DNA of 64,000 bases from a bacterium (GTDB taxonomy: Bacteria > Armatimonadota > Fimbriimonadia > Fimbriimonadales > Fimbriimonadaceae), in assembly GCA_027485645.1 (NCBI GenBank), contig JAIXQR010000003.1:310001-374000 (forward strand), given 5' to 3'. Shown one piece after another: positions 18,598-28,807 of this stretch. The stretch's first letter is position 1. Each line of letters starts with the position of its first letter. The notes below the pieces were generated by a model. The model worked only from the letters and a program-made list of their open reading frames with translations, was not told the DNA's origin and did no database searches. The position numbers were made by a program, and so were the translations under genes.

Positions 18598-19737
18598 ATG
18601 TTCTCAAACTTCCCCGCAACCCCGCCCCAAGCGTCGAGCTTCTCCCGAGAGCACGACATCATTTTCTATGCGCTCTTGGCGCTCACCATTATCTTCACGG
18701 TGATGGTTGGCATTGGTGTCATTTACTTTGTCATCAAGTACAAGCGCGGGTCAGATGCGGACCGATCTCGGCCAATTTACGAAGATGCGCGGCTCGAAAC
18801 CGCTTGGTCGGTCATTCCGCTTATCTTGGCGCTGATCATGTTCTATTTCGGTACGAAGCTCTTCATCACGATGCGCGTACCGCCCGCGGATGCACAGGAA
18901 ATCTTTGTCATCGGTAAGCAGTGGATGTGGCACGTCCAGCACAGCAACGGCGTTCGAGAGAACAACACTCTCCACGTTCCTGCTGGCAAGCCATTCAAGC
19001 TCACGATGATTTCGCAAGACGTCATTCACGCGTTCTACATTCCAGCGTTCCGAGCCCAGATGCACGTCGTGCCGGGCCGGTACACCACCATGTGGTTCAC
19101 CCCGACCCAACCTGGCAAATACCACCTGTTCTGCTCGATGTACTGCGGTACGCAGCACAGCGAAATGGGCGGCACCGTTGTGGTCATGGAACCACGCGAA
19201 TGGGCGAACTGGATTGAGAATGGCGGCCAAAGCCAAGCTTCTCTGACCCTTGAGCAGTCCGGAGAGCGACTTTACAAGCAGCTCGCCTGTAACAACTGCC
19301 ACGGCGCAGAAGACAACATGCGCGCTCCAAGCCTGTACGGCATTTGGGGCAAGAAGCGAACCCTCACCGGTGGCCGAACCGCGATCGCCGATCAGAGCTA
19401 CCTGCGAGAATCCATCTTGCGGCCGCACAACAAAATCACGAACGGCTACAGCAACACGATGCCCGTTTATGACGGTCAGATCAACGAAGAAGACGTACTT
19501 AAACTAATGGCTTACATCAAAGTCATCGGTTCGTCCGTTGGTGGACCTTCGTCGAGCGGTACCGACACCGCCGCCGCCGTCCTGAACGGAACGAAAGGCA
19601 CGATGAGCCCGTTTGCGGCAAACGCAATCCAATATCAAAATTCTTCAATGCGACGCGTTGACTCAACGCCAACCACCCGATCTGGGGAACTGGCAGTAAA
19701 TGCAATCGCCGCTCAACAGGAGGCAAAAGGAAACTAA
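18598..19737 (+). CDS. ctaC: Cytochrome c oxidase subunit II fused to cytochrome c (caa3 type)
   Basis: With the ATG at 18598 the protein is 379 residues; a GTG at 18583 would add five. Two transmembrane helices lie at about 25-50 and 70-95. The cupredoxin domain binds CuA through a distant His (about 144) and the cluster [12 protein letters not shown] (Cys179, Cys183, His187, Met190). A C-terminal cytochrome c domain with CNNCH (Cys231-His235) makes the oxidase caa3 type, able to receive electrons directly from ACIII. The C-terminal 60 residues are low complexity. It follows SCO by 32 bp. Confidence 0.95.
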   Translation: MFSNFPATPPQASSFSREHDIIFYALLALTIIFTVMVGIGVIYFVIKYKRGSDADRSRPIYEDARLETAWSVIPLILALIMFYFGTKLFITMRVPPADAQEIFVIGKQWMWHVQHSNGVRENNTLHVPAGKPFKLTMISQDVIHAFYIPAFRAQMHVVPGRYTTMWFTPTQPGKYHLFCSMYCGTQHSEMGGTVVVMEPREWANWIENGGQSQASLTLEQSGERLYKQLACNNCHGAEDNMRAPSLYGIWGKKRTLTGGRTAIADQSYLRESILRPHNKITNGYSNTMPVYDGQINEEDVLKLMAYIKVIGSSVGGPSSSGTDTAAAVLNGTKGTMSPFAANAIQYQNSSMRRVDSTPTTRSGELAVNAIAAQQEAKGN

Positions 19738-19739
19738 AA

Positions 19740-21476
19740 ATGAGTGCAATTCCTGCAGATCCAAACGTGACCGCGGTTAGCGCCACGCCCCGGACCGAGA
19801 CAAACTACTTAAACGCCGATTGGTCGATTAAGTCTTGGCTTCTCACCGGCGACCATAAACGTATCGCGATCCTGTACCTCGTATCCGTAAGCTTCTTCTT
19901 CTTCCTGGGAAGCATCGCGGCGGGTCTGATTCGCTACGAGCTTACGGCCCCAGCAGGCTTCATCCTAGAGTCGGAAACCTATAACAAGGTCTTCTCGGCG
20001 CACGGGATCATCATGGTCTTCCTGTTCCTCATCGTGGCCATTCCGGCCATTCTCGGGAACTTCCTCTTACCGTTGATGATAGGAGCGCGCGATATGGCGT
20101 TCCCCCGCCTTAACTTGCTTAGCTGGTACCTGTTCATGGCCGGCGGCATTTTGATCATGGGCGGAATGATCAACGGCGGCGTCGACTCAGGCTGGACGTT
20201 CTACGTTCCGTACTCCAGCATGTACGCGAACTCGAACGTGACGATGGTCCTTACCGGCATCTTCATCGCCGGATTCAGCTCCATCACGACCGGTATCAAC
20301 TTCATCGTTACCACGCACAAGATGCGCGCTCCGGGCATGACCTGGTTCCGCTTGCCGCTCATGGTTTGGGCGCTTTACGCGACCGGTGTTGTCATCATCC
20401 TCGGTACGCCGGTTGTTGCCGTCACCCTGCTCTGCATCATCTTCGAGCGAGTCTTCCACCTTCCAATTTTCAGCGCCGAACTCGGTGGTGACCCGGTTCT
20501 CTTCCAGCACCTGTTCTGGTTCTACAGCCACCCAGCGGTCTACATCATGATCCTGCCGGCCTTCGGAGTCCAGAGTGAGCTCATCGCGAACTTTGCCCGA
20601 AAGCGAGTCTTTGGTTACCACCTGATCGCCTTCTCCTCGTTGGCGATTGCTGGTCTTGGCTTCCTCGTGTGGGGCCACCACATGTTCATCTCCAGTGAGT
20701 CGATGTACCAAGGTGTCGTCTTCTCGCTGATCAGCTTCCTCGTCGCTATTCCAAGCGCCATCAAGGTCTTCAACTGGACCGCAACCCTTTATAAGGGCAA
20801 CATCCGGTTGCAGACTCCGATGATTTATGCCCTGGGCTTCATCGGCCTATTCACCATCGGCGGACTTACCGGTCTGTTCCTTGGCTGCCTTGGCACCGAC
20901 GTTCACCTCACCAACACCTACTTCATCGTCGCACACTTCCACTACGTTATGGTTGGCGGAGCGGTAACCGCGTTCTTGGGAGGACTCCACTACTGGTGGC
21001 CCAAGATGACGGGTCGCCTGTATCCAGAAAGCATCGCAAAGTGGAACGCGGTGTTGGTCTTTATCGGCTTCAACCTCACGTTCTTCCCACAGTTCATCGT
21101 GGGCTTCATGGGAATGCCTCGCCGGTACCACTACTACTACTTCGCGCCTGAGTTCCAGCCGTACCATATCATGTCGACGCTGGGATCAACCGTCCTCGCC
21201 TTGTCCTTTATCATTCCAGGCCTTTACCTGACCCGATCGCTCTCGAAGGGCGCAAAGGCAAGTGCAAACCCATGGGGTGCTCACGGACTTGAGTGGGAAA
21301 CCTCGTCGCCACCGCCGACTTCCAACTTCGACCAGATCCCAGTCGTTCTTGACGAAGTCTATGACTTTGATCCGGTGACCGAGCACGAGCAAGATAAGGC
21401 TGCCCAGGCTCTTGAAGTGCCAAGCTACCTGTCGAACGAAGCTAAGTCCGCTGAGAGCGAGAAGGAGAAACGTTAA
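19740..21476 (+). CDS. ctaD: Cytochrome c oxidase subunit I (A2-type heme-copper oxidase)
   Basis: The 578-residue protein has twelve expected helices. It has the Cu-B ligand region YSHPAVY (residues 262-268: His264 and the cross-linked Tyr268), the double histidine WGHHMF, and the heme ligands near HFHYVMVGG. The K-pathway lysine lies in SAIKVFNW, and the D-pathway entry is [11 protein letters not shown]. Helix VI carries Tyr-Ser (YSHP) instead of the glutamate of HPEVY, which marks the A2 subfamily. It reduces oxygen to water while pumping protons. The start is 2 nt after ctaC and its stop overlaps ctaE by 1 nt. Confidence 0.97.
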   Translation: MSAIPADPNVTAVSATPRTETNYLNADWSIKSWLLTGDHKRIAILYLVSVSFFFFLGSIAAGLIRYELTAPAGFILESETYNKVFSAHGIIMVFLFLIVAIPAILGNFLLPLMIGARDMAFPRLNLLSWYLFMAGGILIMGGMINGGVDSGWTFYVPYSSMYANSNVTMVLTGIFIAGFSSITTGINFIVTTHKMRAPGMTWFRLPLMVWALYATGVVIILGTPVVAVTLLCIIFERVFHLPIFSAELGGDPVLFQHLFWFYSHPAVYIMILPAFGVQSELIANFARKRVFGYHLIAFSSLAIAGLGFLVWGHHMFISSESMYQGVVFSLISFLVAIPSAIKVFNWTATLYKGNIRLQTPMIYALGFIGLFTIGGLTGLFLGCLGTDVHLTNTYFIVAHFHYVMVGGAVTAFLGGLHYWWPKMTGRLYPESIAKWNAVLVFIGFNLTFFPQFIVGFMGMPRRYHYYYFAPEFQPYHIMSTLGSTVLALSFIIPGLYLTRSLSKGAKASANPWGAHGLEWETSSPPPTSNFDQIPVVLDEVYDFDPVTEHEQDKAAQALEVPSYLSNEAKSAESEKEKR

Positions 21477-22168
21477 TGGCCGCCATCGCAAGCGATCACG
21501 GACATGGACACGGCCACGATGAGGCCCTGCACCACCAGTTCGAAAACATGGAGCAGCAGAACGACTCCTACATCGTTGGGATGTGGACGTTCTTGGTCAC
21601 CGAAGTCATGTTCTTCGGTGCCCTGTTCCTCATCTACACGCTGTACCGTTCGATGTACCAAATGGACTTCTTCTTGGCCCATGAAGCCTTGAACGTTCAG
21701 ATGGGAATGATCAACACCTTCGTGTTGCTGTTCAGTTCGTTCACGGTTGCGATGTCCGTCCGCTACGCACAGCTTCAGAAGAGGGGTGGGGTTCTTGCTA
21801 TGCTCGGAATCACCCAGGTGTGCGCTCTAGCGTTTATGGTGGTGAAGTACTTTGAGTACCAAGAGAAGTTCGGTCACCACCTGTACCCGGGTCCAGGGTT
21901 TGGATCTCACCCCGAGTACCTCCACGGAGCAACACCAAACTTCGCTCAACTCTACTTCGGGTTGTATTTCGGCATGACCGGTCTTCACGGCCTTCACGTT
22001 GTGATCGGGATGATCGTCATCGGTTACTTGATGGCCAAATGGTGGAGAAATTCCCCGATGGTCACCAAGGACTACATTCCGACCGAGCTCGTCGGTCTCT
22101 ACTGGCACTTCGTCGACTTAGTGTGGATCTTCCTGTTCCCGCTGATGTACCTGATGCCCAAACCCTGA
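21476..22168 (+). CDS. ctaE: Cytochrome c oxidase subunit III
   Basis: A 230-residue protein with about five helices and the subunit III signature near the C-terminus ([15 protein letters not shown], then [20 protein letters not shown]). The first ~15 residues after the start are His-rich (alternating His-Gly). TAATG start-stop overlap with ctaD indicates coupled translation. It stabilises subunit I and proton uptake in the oxidase. Confidence 0.95.
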   Translation: MAAIASDHGHGHGHDEALHHQFENMEQQNDSYIVGMWTFLVTEVMFFGALFLIYTLYRSMYQMDFFLAHEALNVQMGMINTFVLLFSSFTVAMSVRYAQLQKRGGVLAMLGITQVCALAFMVVKYFEYQEKFGHHLYPGPGFGSHPEYLHGATPNFAQLYFGLYFGMTGLHGLHVVIGMIVIGYLMAKWWRNSPMVTKDYIPTELVGLYWHFVDLVWIFLFPLMYLMPKP

Positions 22169-22174
22169 TCAATC

Positions 22175-22615
22175 ATGGCAAGCACTCCCCTTTCTTCAGA
22201 TTCAAAGCACGGCGGTCACTCGCATGTGCAGCCAGTGTGGTTGTTGCTGGGCAACATGCTGTGGTTGATGGTTTTGCTCATCATCACTTGGTGGGCAAGC
22301 ACTTTTGATTTCGGCAACGTGGTCATCAACAACGTCGTCGCCATGCTGATCGCAACCATCAAAGCGGTCTTCGTCATCTGGATCTTCATGGGCGTGATGC
22401 ACGCATCGAAGCTCGCCAAGATCTGGGTGGTTGCTGGTTTCGGCTTCCTGTTCTTGATGTTCGGAATCCTCGGCGACTACGCGACGCGCCAGTTCGAGCC
22501 GGTCAGCGGTTGGGAAACTAACGTGCCAAACGGTGGAGCGTCCTCGTTCCCGCGTCAATGGCCACCGCAGAAGAAGCCAGAACAAGTTGGCGAGAACTTC
22601 CGCCCCCGCGGTTAA
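22175..22615 (+). CDS. ctaF: Cytochrome c oxidase subunit IV-like protein
   Basis: The 146-residue protein has three hydrophobic helices (about 18-40, 48-72, 80-100) and the pattern AMLIATIKAVFVIWIFMGVMH typical of prokaryotic subunit IV (COX4_pro). It is the last gene of the respiratory supercluster, six bases after ctaE, and is followed 15 bp later by a strong terminator. The C-terminal 45 residues are polar and rich in Pro and Gly. Confidence 0.9.
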   Translation: MASTPLSSDSKHGGHSHVQPVWLLLGNMLWLMVLLIITWWASTFDFGNVVINNVVAMLIATIKAVFVIWIFMGVMHASKLAKIWVVAGFGFLFLMFGILGDYATRQFEPVSGWETNVPNGGASSFPRQWPPQKKPEQVGENFRPRG

Positions 22616-22630
22616 GTTTTGGCCAATCGA

Positions 22631-22663
22631 AAGCCGCTCAGCATCCGCTGAGCGGCTTTTTTA
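22631..22663 (+). terminator. Rho-independent terminator of the respiratory operon
   Basis: A perfect 12-bp stem (AAGCCGCTCAGC, complement at 22647-22658) with the 4-nt loop ATCC is followed by a T-run. It lies 15 bp after the ctaF stop and right at the 3' end of the convergent PlsC gene. Confidence 0.93.
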
Positions 22664-23323
22664 TTCCACCGCCGGCATGCCGGAGAGCTGAACCAGCTCA
22701 GTCCGTAGAGTTTCGAGCACCTGCTCTGGCTCAGCATCTTTGCTGAACTGCATGGGCTGACCCCAAACAACACGGATATCGCCCGTCTTTACGCGTACGT
22801 TCAGATCGCCTCCGCTCAAGAACTCCCCGGTTCCCTGAAGCCCGCAACAGAGCACCGTAGCTCCGGTGTGGCGAAGAATGAGTGTCACCCCCGGTTCGAG
22901 AGGTCGCACTCCAAAGGCCGTCGTGATTCCGCCTTCTGGGAAAATACAGACCACCTCGCCCATTTTTAGCAGCTCGATGGCGTGGCGAAGCGCAGCCCGA
23001 TCCACCTTGCCACGCGAGATGGGAAACGCGTGAAAGAACCGAATCGCGGGTCCCCAGATCTTCATTTCGAACAAATAGTCCTGTCCCATGAAGTGAATCC
23101 CGCGCGGAAAGTTGTACTGAACTAGGGGCGGATCAATGTCGCTCCGATGGTTCGCAATAATCAGCAGCCCACCCGTTGGAATAACCGACGGGCCGACAAC
23201 CTCCAGCGGGGGCTTCTGCCAGGGTTTCCTCCCCACGAACTTTCGAAGCTGCAGACGAATCAGGCAGCGTCCGAGAGGAAAGAGCGCGCGTGGTAGCCAG
23301 CTATACGGTTTCGGCGAGGACAT
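22661..23323 (-). CDS. plsC: 1-acyl-sn-glycerol-3-phosphate acyltransferase family protein (PlsC)
   Basis: The protein has the acyltransferase motifs in order: HRSDID (HX4D catalytic pair), a KVDR-containing block II, FPEGGIT (block III), and a downstream Pro-containing block. It transfers an acyl group to lysophosphatidic acid or a similar acceptor at the inner membrane. I chose the ATG at 23323 (220 residues) because a GGAAG ribosome binding site precedes it; a GTG at 23347 would add eight residues. The 5' end overlaps the 3' end of purN by about 23 nt, so the two form an operon with unrelated functions. Confidence 0.88.
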   Translation of the reverse strand: MSSPKPYSWLPRALFPLGRCLIRLQLRKFVGRKPWQKPPLEVVGPSVIPTGGLLIIANHRSDIDPPLVQYNFPRGIHFMGQDYLFEMKIWGPAIRFFHAFPISRGKVDRAALRHAIELLKMGEVVCIFPEGGITTAFGVRPLEPGVTLILRHTGATVLCCGLQGTGEFLSGGDLNVRVKTGDIRVVWGQPMQFSKDAEPEQVLETLRTELVQLSGMPAVE

Positions 23324-23879
23324 GGCGAATGGCTTCCGGATAGGCACGATGCTCTAAGGCAAGAACGCGTGCCGCTAGCGAGTCGGGCGTGTCGTCCGGC
23401 ATCACCGGGCAGCGTAATTGCACAACGATTTGGCCTTCATCATACGCTCCGGTGACCCGATGAACAGTGCAGCCGGACTCGGTCTCCCCGGCGGCAATGA
23501 CTGCTTCGTGGACAAAATGCCCGTACATTCCCTTTCCGCCAAACTTAGGCAACAGTGCAGGGTGAATATTTAAAACGTGTCCCGGAAAGGCAGTAATAAC
23601 CGCCGAAGGTAACAGCTTGAGATACCCGGCTAAGCACACAAGTTGAACCTGACCGAGGGCTTCCAGCAGGCGCTCGGGGTAGTCATCTCCGTATGCGACG
23701 ACGGCGGTCGGGACACCGAGCGACTGTGCCAGCGATTTTGCGGGGGTAGTCTCTTTTGGTGCGATGACAATGCTGACTCGAGCGTTAATGCTCCCTTCAG
23801 CACACGCCTTAGCGATGGCCGCCATATTGCTACCACGACCAGTTGGGCCGACCAATATTCCGATTTGTTTCAACGCCAA
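23301..23879 (-). CDS. purN: Phosphoribosylglycinamide formyltransferase
   Basis: The 192-residue protein has the PurN fold motifs: an N-terminal GPTGRGSNMAA loop, the substrate and catalytic segment NIHPALLPKFGGKGMYG (Asn and His catalytic), and HRVTGAYDEGQIV with the catalytic Asp. It formylates GAR using 10-formyl-tetrahydrofolate in de novo purine synthesis. The start is TTG at 23879, or TTG at 23873. purS and purQ lie elsewhere in this window, so the purine genes are scattered. The 48-bp gap to the divergent yegS-like gene must hold both promoters. Confidence 0.94.
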   Translation of the reverse strand: MALKQIGILVGPTGRGSNMAAIAKACAEGSINARVSIVIAPKETTPAKSLAQSLGVPTAVVAYGDDYPERLLEALGQVQLVCLAGYLKLLPSAVITAFPGHVLNIHPALLPKFGGKGMYGHFVHEAVIAAGETESGCTVHRVTGAYDEGQIVVQLRCPVMPDDTPDSLAARVLALEHRAYPEAIRHVLAETV

Positions 23880-23927
23880 GGAGCGTACTCTGGGCGACGT
23901 TTCCGCGTGCTGTAGGAGGTCCGACTA

Positions 23928-24812
23928 GTGCTAGACGCGGTCATCATTCTGAATCCGGCGGCGGGCCGAGGGAGAGCGAACCAAGTGATCTCGGATATCC
24001 AGACTTGGATCAAGCGCGTGGGCTGGAAAACCCAACTGATGTTCACCGAAAGGTCGGGCCACGCAGAACAACTTGCCGTAACGGCTCCCGATTGTGAAAT
24101 GATGATCGCTGCCGGCGGTGACGGCACGCTCCGCGAGGTGCTCAACGGCACGATGCGGAGAAAAGGAAACGTCCCGGCCCTCGGCGTTCTTCCCGTAGGA
24201 ACAGGCAACGATTTCGCTCGCTGCGCCGGGATCGGCCTCAATCTTCCGAACGCTTTTGCGGTCCTGGAGGATCGACACACCGAGAAGGTCGACATCGGCA
24301 TTGCGGGCGAAAAATTCTGGCTCAACGTCGCCGGCATGGGATTCGATGCGGTGGTCGCCAAGCGCATCAACCAAGGGTTCCGTTTCACAACGGGCACGGC
24401 GGCCTACATTCTTGCCGTGATCAGCGAGCTGCGCCGGTTCGAGCCGATTCGCCTGAAAATTAAGACCGAAGAAGAGTCAATGGAAATGCTGGCTGTTCTT
24501 TGCGCCGTTGCCAATTGCCAAAGTTACGGTGGCGGAATGTGCATTGCGCCAAACGCCAAGGTGAACGACGGCAAGCTGGAGGTCGTGCTCGTCGGTGACA
24601 TGAGCAAAGCGGAGTTCCTGCGCCAATTCCCGAAAGTCTTTAAGGGCGCGCACCTAGGGCACCCAAAAGTGCAGACCTGGCAGACCGAATCGATCGAAAT
24701 CATCGGGCCAGCGGACACGCCGGTCTTGATGGACGGTGAGCTTGCTGCGCCGGGCGGATTTAGAACGCGCATCATCCCCGGTGCAATCTCCTTCGTGATG
24801 CCGCCGTTGTAG
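23928..24812 (+). CDS. Diacylglycerol kinase family lipid kinase (YegS/DgkB-like)
   Basis: The 294-residue protein starts with LDAVIILNPAAGRGRAN and contains GGDGTLREVLNG, the nucleotide-binding motif of the DAGK catalytic domain, then LPVGTGNDFAR. The C-terminal sandwich ends with MDGELA near residue 270, typical of YegS. It phosphorylates a lipid such as diacylglycerol. The start is GTG at 23928 with AGGAGG about 9 nt upstream. It is divergent from purN. Confidence 0.92.
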   Translation: MLDAVIILNPAAGRGRANQVISDIQTWIKRVGWKTQLMFTERSGHAEQLAVTAPDCEMMIAAGGDGTLREVLNGTMRRKGNVPALGVLPVGTGNDFARCAGIGLNLPNAFAVLEDRHTEKVDIGIAGEKFWLNVAGMGFDAVVAKRINQGFRFTTGTAAYILAVISELRRFEPIRLKIKTEEESMEMLAVLCAVANCQSYGGGMCIAPNAKVNDGKLEVVLVGDMSKAEFLRQFPKVFKGAHLGHPKVQTWQTESIEIIGPADTPVLMDGELAAPGGFRTRIIPGAISFVMPPL

Positions 24813-24815
24813 AAT
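24810..24815 (+). promoter_or_regulatory. -10 box, probable leaderless promoter
   Basis: TAGAAT ends 6 nt before the ATG of the oxidoreductase at 24822, so transcription would begin at or next to the start codon. The box overlaps the stop codon of the lipid kinase gene. No -35 hexamer is obvious. Confidence 0.4.
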
Positions 24816-24821
24816 CGGCCC

Positions 24822-25862
24822 ATGAGTGAATCATCGCGGATTCTTCGTTCGGCAATCATCGGCTGCGGCAAACCCTGGAAAGCGGAAGGCTCAACCGGCA
24901 GCGGAATTTCTCATAGCCACGCGCGAGGCTACAAGGCTTGCCCAAACACGGAACTCGTTGCTCTAGCCGATATCGTCCGCGAGAATGCCGAAGCCTTTGC
25001 CGAAGAGCATGGCAAAGCGGAGATCTTTACGGATTACCAAGAGATGCTTGCCACGGTGAAGCCAGATCTCGTGAGCATCTGCACCTGGCCGCACTTGCAT
25101 GAACCGATGGTCTTGGCGTGTGCCGAAGCCAAGGTGCCCGCAGTCCACTGCGAAAAGCCGATGGCCCCAACCTGGGCGGCGGCAAAACGAATGGTCGAAG
25201 CCTGTGCGGCATCTGGAACGCAACTCACCTTTAACCACCAACGCCGGTTCGACAAGGCTTACACGATCGCCAAGTCGCTCACCGAGTCTGGTCGAATTGG
25301 CGAACTCCAAGTGCTAGAGCTTCCAACGCACAACCTCTTCGACTGGGGGACTCACTGGTTCGATATGGCGTTCTTCCTGAATGCCGAATCGCCAGCAGTT
25401 TCGGTCCTTGGACAAGTCGAACCAACGGGCGGACACAAGGTGTTTGGTGTCCAACTCGAAGGACAAGGGGTCAGCCTGATCAAGTTTGAAAACGGCGTGC
25501 GCGCCATCATGCCAACCGAAGCCGATCACGGCTGGAAAGTGCAAATCCGGATCGTTGGCTCGAAAGGGTTCATCGAGATTGGTGCCACCGGCTGGGATTC
25601 CCTCCGTGCTTGGTCGGACGGTACCAATGGATGGGAAGAAATTTCGACCAAGCTCGAAGAAGGAGAACTCGATGCCTTTGCACTCGCCTTTGCGGACATT
25701 GCCGCGAGCCTGGAATCGGGTCGAGAGCCACAGCTCTCCGCGCGTCGTGCCCTGCGGGCGACGGAGCTGATCTTTGCGACCTACCATTCGGGACGCAAGG
25801 GTGGACGCGTCGATCTGCCGTTTACGGCCGAAGATGAAGCGATCTACGCTACGGCCGACTAG
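24822..25862 (+). CDS. Gfo/Idh/MocA family oxidoreductase
   Basis: The 346-residue protein begins with a Rossmann NAD(P)-binding segment (SAIIGCGKPW) and has the family motif HCEKPMAPT (about residues 108-116), where Lys is the conserved catalytic residue. A C-terminal alpha/beta domain follows, with DWGTHWFDM. Such enzymes oxidise or reduce sugars, inositols and related polyols. The substrate cannot be told from the sequence, and no sugar gene is adjacent. The N-terminal loop between strand 1 and helix 1 is longer than usual (KAEGSTGSGISHSHARG). Confidence 0.93.
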   Translation: MSESSRILRSAIIGCGKPWKAEGSTGSGISHSHARGYKACPNTELVALADIVRENAEAFAEEHGKAEIFTDYQEMLATVKPDLVSICTWPHLHEPMVLACAEAKVPAVHCEKPMAPTWAAAKRMVEACAASGTQLTFNHQRRFDKAYTIAKSLTESGRIGELQVLELPTHNLFDWGTHWFDMAFFLNAESPAVSVLGQVEPTGGHKVFGVQLEGQGVSLIKFENGVRAIMPTEADHGWKVQIRIVGSKGFIEIGATGWDSLRAWSDGTNGWEEISTKLEEGELDAFALAFADIAASLESGREPQLSARRALRATELIFATYHSGRKGGRVDLPFTAEDEAIYATAD

Positions 25863-25897
25863 GCATTACGGCAAAGGCTGATGCCCACTTTGCAATA

Positions 25898-28807
25898 ATG
25901 GGTGGAGTGAGTTTAGTGGCCCGATTGCATTTGTTTGGGCCACTACGGATTGAGCACGCTTCAGGCACGCTGTCTCGCTTTCCGACTCGCAGAAGCGCCC
26001 TGATTCTCGCCCGAGCGGCCACCGCCCGGGATCGCCGGATGGGGCGCGATGAACTGGCAGAAGAGCTATGGCCAGACGAATATCTCGATGTCACGCGGGT
26101 CCGGCTCCGCCAAGAACTTCGGCGATTGCGCGAGTCGCTGGGTGAGTTTGGGCATATCATCGAGGCGGACCGACAATGGGTGTCGCTCGTCACGTCGGGG
26201 ATCTCGGTTGACACTTTGGAGTTCGATGCGGCGATGCGCAATGCGTCGATTGCCGAAGAACCGGAGCGCCGAGTTCAGCAGTATGAGCTTGCGACCAAAC
26301 AAGTTAGCGGTCCATTTCTCGCCGGATACCTCGAACCTTGGACCTTGTCGGTTCGGCAGTCCTACGCAGAGCGGGTTCGTCAGGCATGGCTTGCCTTAGC
26401 CGAGGCCCAGGAGTCGAGCGGTCGCCTAGACGAGGCCATTGAGTCCACCCTTCAGGCCGTCCAGCATGATCCGCTGGACGAAGATTCGCAGCGCGCTTTG
26501 CTGCGACGGCTGGTCGCGAGAGGCAAGCATCCGAGAGCCCGCCAAGCCCTGCAAAACTACGACGAGCTGCTCCAGCGAGAGCTTGGTAGGCGGGCAAGTG
26601 ACGAGCTTCGCTCACTCCTAAAGGCGGTAGCGCCAGAGCGATCAGCGGCTCCGGTCAAGGAAGTTTCGGAGCCGGTCATGCGGCCTCCGACGACTTTTGG
26701 CCGAGAAGCAGAACTGACTACAGCGTTGTGGGCTCTCGCGAGCCCACAAGCGTGGGTCAACGTAGTAGGTCCGATTGGGATCGGAAAGTCTCACTTCGCC
26801 CGCGAGATCGCCTGGAACTTTCACCAACAAACCGGGTTGCCCGTCGCTTGTGAATTGGAACGTGACACTCCGCCCGGTTCTTTGCTGCTGAAGTTAGAGG
26901 AGTTCTCTCCGGAGCAACTCGGCCACGCGGCGGAATCGGCCCGACGGCTCGGTCATCGACTCCTAACGGTATCCCGCACAACTATGGATCGGGACGACAT
27001 GACTGCGGTGTATCTTGGCCCGTTGCCTATTCCGGGCCCGAGCCAATCCGCAGTGGAATTGCGGTCTTTCGCCTCGGTCCAGCTGTTGCTGTACGGAATG
27101 GATGCTTCCATCGTCGATGCGTTCACCGATTCCGATTGGTCGGCGATTCGAATGATCGTTCAGAAGCTTGACGGGTTGCCGCTGGCGCTCCGACTCTACG
27201 GAAGTCGGCTCCGCATCTTGACTCCCGGCGAGATTCTGCAGCAATGGGACAAGGGTTTCACCGAATGGGTGCTGCAAGGCGGCTCCGGAGCGAATCGCCA
27301 GCCTGGTTTAGAAGCGGCTTGGCTCGGAATCCGAGCGGATCTTTCTCCGGAACTTCGCATCGCCATGACCCGACTGTCGTTTCTGCCGAATGGCACAAAC
27401 CGACGTCTTGCTGAGGACATCCTTGGGCCAACGGCTCCTGATCTCCTGGAAGCGCTTGCGCGACGTTGCTTGTTGCAGGTGGAGGCGACTCCGGCGGGGC
27501 GGCGCTTCCGCGTTTTAGAGCCGATTCGGGCGGCGATCCGTGCCGCAGGCGACGCGTCGGAGCTTCAGACGGAAGAAGTGGCAGTCTTAGACGGTATCGC
27601 AAACTGGGCATACCGGCTAAGCCGAGAGCAGACCGGACCGGAGCAAGCCTCGGCGTTCCTCGAAATGTCAAAGGAGGCAGATCTGTTGGATTGGGCGCTT
27701 CGTCGAGCCAATCAGGTCTCGCCATCTATCGCGACCCGCTATGTCGTGGCAATTTGGCGATGGGGTTGTGCGCAAGGCAACGCCGCCAAATTGGTCGAAC
27801 CCGTCCGGACGGCGGTTCGACAGTCGACGGAGATTGGGACTCGCACATTTGGCGAAGCAGCCATGGGTCTCGCGCTGTTCCTTTCCCTTTTGCGCGAGGA
27901 TGCAGAAGCCGACGAAGCTTTCGAACGGGCAGAAAAAGCCTTCGCGGCAATCGAGGACGAGGTTGGAGTGGCATGGGTGCAGATGAACTGGTCTTCCCGG
28001 ACCCTCGCGTTCACAAATGCTGACCGCGCGATCGAAATGGCAAAGCAGGCGGCGGCCACCTTTGACCGATTCAACCGACCTAGCGACCGGGACCTCGCTC
28101 GGGCAGTCCTCAGCAGTCTTTTGTTGCAGAAGGGTGAGGTCGCGAGCGCGGTTCAGCTGGCCGAACAGGTCTTCGCGGCTCGATTGCGATCTCCGGATTT
28201 GGCCGAGATGTCACGCAGCTATGCCGATCTCGCGCGGATCTATCTTGGGGCGGGGCGCTCCGAGGCTGCACGTCCGCTCTTGCGGCAAGGCACCCAGCGC
28301 CTTCGCGAAATCGGCATTCAGGACTTCCTTTTCGGAGCGTTGATCGCCTACGCCGAGATCGAGCCTGGTGAGTTTGAGCCGTTGATGCAGGAAGCGGAGG
28401 AGATCGCGGTGCGAAGTGGTAATCGCAGTTTGCTGTGGGAGACCTACCGAGTTCGGGCGACCAATGCCAGCCGCACAGGTGATCTCGATGCATTCCGAAC
28501 GGCAATTTCTCAGTTGTTCTCCGCCTGCACGTCCCTCAGCGACCTGTTCCTGGCGGACGCGTTTGATTTATTTGCGGAGTTTGCCAAGGGCACCAATACG
28601 GAACTCGCCCTCGGCGCGGCGGCGGCGGCGAGTCACTGGAGAGGAAAAGAATCGAACGGGCCAGGGCACCCGGTGTGGTCCACCCTTTGGACCTGCGACT
28701 CGAAGGATATGGCGTGTGCGATGGCCAACGCAGCGGCAGAAGAATTTGCACGCGAACCGGCATTTGTCACGGAAATGTCCCGACGACTTGATAGCGTGGT
28801 GTCATGA
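25898..28807 (+). CDS. Large BTAD-domain transcriptional regulator with ATPase and TPR regions
   Basis: The 969-residue protein has an N-terminal winged-helix (about 1-90, RLHLFGPLRIE start), a bacterial transcriptional activator domain (about 95-250), a STAND-like ATPase (Walker A GPIGIGKSH near 290) and ~500 residues of helical TPR-like repeats. This is the architecture of SARP/AfsR and LuxR-LAL-like regulators, which bind DNA in response to a ligand or partner. ATG at 25898 is used; in-frame GTGs at 25907 and 25916 are alternatives. Its stop overlaps the globin start by 4 nt, so the globin is likely co-expressed. Codon use is more mixed (CGC, CGG) than in the operons around it. Confidence 0.9.
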   Translation: MGGVSLVARLHLFGPLRIEHASGTLSRFPTRRSALILARAATARDRRMGRDELAEELWPDEYLDVTRVRLRQELRRLRESLGEFGHIIEADRQWVSLVTSGISVDTLEFDAAMRNASIAEEPERRVQQYELATKQVSGPFLAGYLEPWTLSVRQSYAERVRQAWLALAEAQESSGRLDEAIESTLQAVQHDPLDEDSQRALLRRLVARGKHPRARQALQNYDELLQRELGRRASDELRSLLKAVAPERSAAPVKEVSEPVMRPPTTFGREAELTTALWALASPQAWVNVVGPIGIGKSHFAREIAWNFHQQTGLPVACELERDTPPGSLLLKLEEFSPEQLGHAAESARRLGHRLLTVSRTTMDRDDMTAVYLGPLPIPGPSQSAVELRSFASVQLLLYGMDASIVDAFTDSDWSAIRMIVQKLDGLPLALRLYGSRLRILTPGEILQQWDKGFTEWVLQGGSGANRQPGLEAAWLGIRADLSPELRIAMTRLSFLPNGTNRRLAEDILGPTAPDLLEALARRCLLQVEATPAGRRFRVLEPIRAAIRAAGDASELQTEEVAVLDGIANWAYRLSREQTGPEQASAFLEMSKEADLLDWALRRANQVSPSIATRYVVAIWRWGCAQGNAAKLVEPVRTAVRQSTEIGTRTFGEAAMGLALFLSLLREDAEADEAFERAEKAFAAIEDEVGVAWVQMNWSSRTLAFTNADRAIEMAKQAAATFDRFNRPSDRDLARAVLSSLLLQKGEVASAVQLAEQVFAARLRSPDLAEMSRSYADLARIYLGAGRSEAARPLLRQGTQRLREIGIQDFLFGALIAYAEIEPGEFEPLMQEAEEIAVRSGNRSLLWETYRVRATNASRTGDLDAFRTAISQLFSACTSLSDLFLADAFDLFAEFAKGTNTELALGAAAAASHWRGKESNGPGHPVWSTLWTCDSKDMACAMANAAAEEFAREPAFVTEMSRRLDSVVS

